From the NCBI RefSeq assembly GCF_001404985.1, contig NZ_JRLF01000010.1, positions 310,001-374,000 on the forward strand: a stretch of DNA of 64,000 nucleotides, written 5' to 3'. This DNA is from Flavobacterium aquidurense (GTDB lineage Bacteria > Bacteroidota > Bacteroidia > Flavobacteriales > Flavobacteriaceae). Below, one piece after another: positions 62,137-64,000 of this stretch. The notes under the pieces are model-generated. The model saw only the letters and a list, made by a program, of their open reading frames with translations, was not told where the DNA came from and did not search any database. Positions within the stretch are counted from its first letter, which is position 1. Each line of letters begins with the position of its first letter. Made by a program: the position numbers and the translations under genes.

Positions 62137-63149
62137 TACGAGCGAACTTTTTGTTCCCATTTCCAGGCACTTGCCATTGCTTCGTCCAGGCTTAATTGTG
62201 CTTTCCAGCCCAAAACATTGTTTGCTTTATCTGTATTTGCATACGCTTCGGTGATATCACCTTCACGACGTGGCTTAATCACGTATGGTAATTTTTTATC
62301 GCTTACTTTTTCAAAACTATGAATTACTTCCAGAACTGAACTTCCTGTTCCGGTTCCTAAATTAAAGGTTTCCACTTTTTGTAAATTCTTTTTATTGAAC
62401 AAGCGCCGTAAAGCAATAACATGTGCTTTTGCCAAATCTACCACGTGAATATAATCCCTAACCGCAGTTCCGTCAGGAGTTGGATAATCATCTCCAAAAA
62501 CGGATAATTCTTTACGTAATCCTACTCCGGTTTGTGTAATAAAAGGAACCAAATTTTGAGGAACTCCAATTGGTAATTCTCCAATTTCAGTTGTTGCGTG
62601 TGCTCCAACCGGATTAAAATAACGTAATAAAATTGCACTTATATTAGTTACTTTAGCTGTATCTATAATGATTTCTTCTCCAATTTGCTTCGTATTTCCG
62701 TAAGGAGACATTGCAGCCTGCACTGGAGCATCTTCTGTAATTGGCATTTTTTCGGCTTGACCGTAAACGGTACAAGATGAACTAAAAATAAAACTTGCTT
62801 CAGGTTTTTGCTGTAATTCCTGCAAAAGATAGACTAGACTGCTAATGTTGTTCTCATAATATAATAATGGATTCTCAACACTTTCTCCAACTGCTTTTGA
62901 AGCTGCAAAATGAATTACTCCGGTAACATCATTGTGTTTTTTAAAGAAATCCTGAACCGCTGATTTTTCTCTTAAATCCAGCTTTTCAAATAAAGGTGTT
63001 TTTCCTGTAATGTTGGTTATTCCTTTTAAAACATCTTCTGTAGAATTTGAAAGATTATCAATTATCACAACTTCGAAGCCTTCATTTTGCAATTCAACTA
63101 CGGTGTGAGAACCAATAAACCCTAATCCTCCTGTTACTAATACTTTCAT
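62136..63149 (-). CDS. galE: UDP-glucose 4-epimerase
   Basis: 337 residues. Interconverts UDP-glucose and UDP-galactose, for the Leloir pathway and surface polysaccharides. NAD-binding GGLGFIGSHTV at the N-terminus, IDNLSNS, the catalytic YGNTK (Y-X3-K), and RYFNPVGAHATTEIGE, PEGYPNNL-like PIGVPQNLVPFI. Full length. The NTF2-like gene lies 15 nt upstream, and the DegT aminotransferase before that, so this may be part of a sugar-nucleotide or surface polysaccharide operon continuing past the right edge. Confidence 0.96.
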   Translation of the reverse strand: MKVLVTGGLGFIGSHTVVELQNEGFEVVIIDNLSNSTEDVLKGITNITGKTPLFEKLDLREKSAVQDFFKKHNDVTGVIHFAASKAVGESVENPLLYYENNISSLVYLLQELQQKPEASFIFSSSCTVYGQAEKMPITEDAPVQAAMSPYGNTKQIGEEIIIDTAKVTNISAILLRYFNPVGAHATTEIGELPIGVPQNLVPFITQTGVGLRKELSVFGDDYPTPDGTAVRDYIHVVDLAKAHVIALRRLFNKKNLQKVETFNLGTGTGSSVLEVIHSFEKVSDKKLPYVIKPRREGDITEAYANTDKANNVLGWKAQLSLDEAMASAWKWEQKVRS

Positions 63150-63164
63150 TTTTTTTGGTTATTT

Positions 63165-63605
63165 TTATGTAGTTAATTTATAAGCCTGTCTGGCAATAAG
63201 AACCCAGTGATTTCTTTGCTTTTGCCAAACAAGCATTATTCCTATCTTAATATCCTTGTCAATTCCCTCATCTTTGGTATGAGCTGACAGAACATGTCTT
63301 ACTATTGCTACATCATTCTGAATGGTTATCGTTTGGTTTTGAAAATCTATGGTTACAAAATCAGATTTCCCGCTAACGATTCCATCTATAAATTCTGCCT
63401 GATTTTGAAAATTGCCATTCGAATGAACATAATTCAACTTTTCAGAAGTTAACGCTTTTAATTTACTTCCATCAGCATCAATCATTGCCTTACGCAAAAT
63501 TTCAACTTGATTGTTGACAGCGGCTTCTTCTTTTGTATTTGATTTTTGAGCAAAAGCAGAAAACTGAAACAGAATCAAGAGAATTAAAACACGGAAACTT
63601 CTCAT
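63165..63605 (-). CDS. Secreted NTF2-like (DUF4440/SnoaL-type) protein
   Basis: 146 residues. Signal peptide (FRVLILLILFQFSAFAQ). NTF2-like cone fold: EILRKAMIDADGSKLKALTSEKLNYVHSNG, EFIDGIVSGKSDFVTIDFQ, VAIVRHVLSAHTKD, GIMLVWQKQRNHWVLIARQAYKL. A small-molecule or polymer-binding role is usual, but no catalytic residues are evident. Start 4 nt downstream of the aminotransferase stop, 15 nt before galE. Confidence 0.82.
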   Translation of the reverse strand: MRSFRVLILLILFQFSAFAQKSNTKEEAAVNNQVEILRKAMIDADGSKLKALTSEKLNYVHSNGNFQNQAEFIDGIVSGKSDFVTIDFQNQTITIQNDVAIVRHVLSAHTKDEGIDKDIKIGIMLVWQKQRNHWVLIARQAYKLTT

Positions 63606-63608
63606 ATT

Positions 63609-63998
63609 TTATTTATTTAAAAATTCTAAAACCGAATCTGTAATAAATTTAATTTGCTCATCATCTAATTCTGTATGCATTGGCAAAGCAATTACCTCTT
63701 TTACTAATTGATTCGTAACCGGAAACTGCTCTTCTTTATAACGAGAATCAACATAAGCTTTTTGAGAATGTAATGGAATTGGATAGTAAATAGCACATGG
63801 AATTTGTTTATCCTGCAAATGCTGCAATAAAGCATTACGATCTGCATCGATAATTCTTAATACATATTGATGAAAAACGTGATCATTTTCGTTTGCATCA
63901 AATTCCGGAGTTATAATATGTGCATTTCCTTCGAAAGCTGCATTGTATTTTGAAGCCGCTAAACGACGCGCCGCATTATATTCGTCTAAAAGCGGTAA
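63609..63998 (-). CDS. DegT/DnrJ/EryC1/StrS-family aminotransferase, C-terminal part
   Basis: Only the last about 130 residues are in the window; the frame is open to the right edge (LPLLDEYNAARRLAASKYNA). Visible are VFHQYVLRIIDADRNALLQHL, IPCAIYYPIPLHSQKAY and the end EVIALPMHTELDDEQIKFI, all typical of the C-terminal domain of PLP-dependent sugar aminotransferases. The PLP lysine lies outside. Together with galE it points to nucleotide-sugar or glycan synthesis. Confidence 0.88.
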   Translation of the reverse strand, partial: LPLLDEYNAARRLAASKYNAAFEGNAHIITPEFDANENDHVFHQYVLRIIDADRNALLQHLQDKQIPCAIYYPIPLHSQKAYVDSRYKEEQFPVTNQLVKEVIALPMHTELDDEQIKFITDSVLEFLNK

Positions 63999-64000
63999 TT

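Overview
The window is AT-rich chromosomal DNA of a Bacteroidota bacterium, most likely a Flavobacterium. Supporting signs are promoters with a TAnnTTTG -7 box and no obvious Shine-Dalgarno sequences, many secreted proteins with Bacteroidota-type signal peptides, a type IX secretion plug (DUF5103) protein, DUF2207/LemA, DUF5916 and CarboxypepD_reg-like proteins, and several families of short intergenic repeats. No rRNA, prophage, complete insertion sequence or CRISPR array was seen. Both ends are cut through genes: NAD synthase on the left and a DegT-family aminotransferase on the right.

Layout. 1-6 kb: nadE, an orphan response regulator, a DnaG primase lacking all four zinc ligands, and an ECF sigma / putative anti-sigma / outer-membrane protein set. 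6-11.3 kb: DUF2207 + LemA, polyprenyl synthase, rlmN, with a structured repeat element after rlmN. 11.4-15 kb: two secreted YceI proteins, a porin-like barrel and a third cysteine-bearing YceI-like protein; both YceI promoters carry the same Fnr/Crp-like palindrome at the same spacing. 15-24.5 kb: a helical lipoprotein, an O-methyltransferase, a PhyH-type dioxygenase, a TatA-like protein with a PAP2 phosphatase, an M1 peptidase behind a chain of overlapping secreted genes, and peptidase E. 24.6-24.9 kb: two identical tRNA-Gly(TCC) units. 25-35.5 kb: two convergent L,D-transpeptidases, a DUF5916 protein, gpmI, DUF445, map and a methyltransferase. 35.5-47.5 kb: an SNF2 helicase, the T9SS plug gene, apaG, pruA, an unrecognised gene, rsmG, a fatty acid desaturase, an aminotransferase and a DUF2383 protein. 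47.5-52 kb: U32 peptidase and the purT-DUF6370-Crp cluster. 52-57 kb: the glyoxylate shunt (aceB, aceA) divergent from a ScfR/RamB-like regulator, with a perfect 14-bp palindrome between them. 57-60 kb: pirin and cytoplasmic YceI genes sharing an identical upstream operator, then an AraC regulator. 60-64 kb: DUF983, fabD, a toxin-antitoxin-like pair between inverted repeats, galE, an NTF2-like protein and the aminotransferase end.

Most of the region is housekeeping. The more interesting material is regulatory and repetitive: three regulatory palindromes each placed 22 nt upstream of a -7 box (Fnr-like at two yceI genes; CTTAAYCTAGRTTAAG at pirin and yceI; AGCGAACGTTCGCT at aceB), and a dispersed repeat family with four copies in two variants that share the same two end blocks around different stem-loop cores. 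I found no obviously new multi-gene defence or biosynthetic system.
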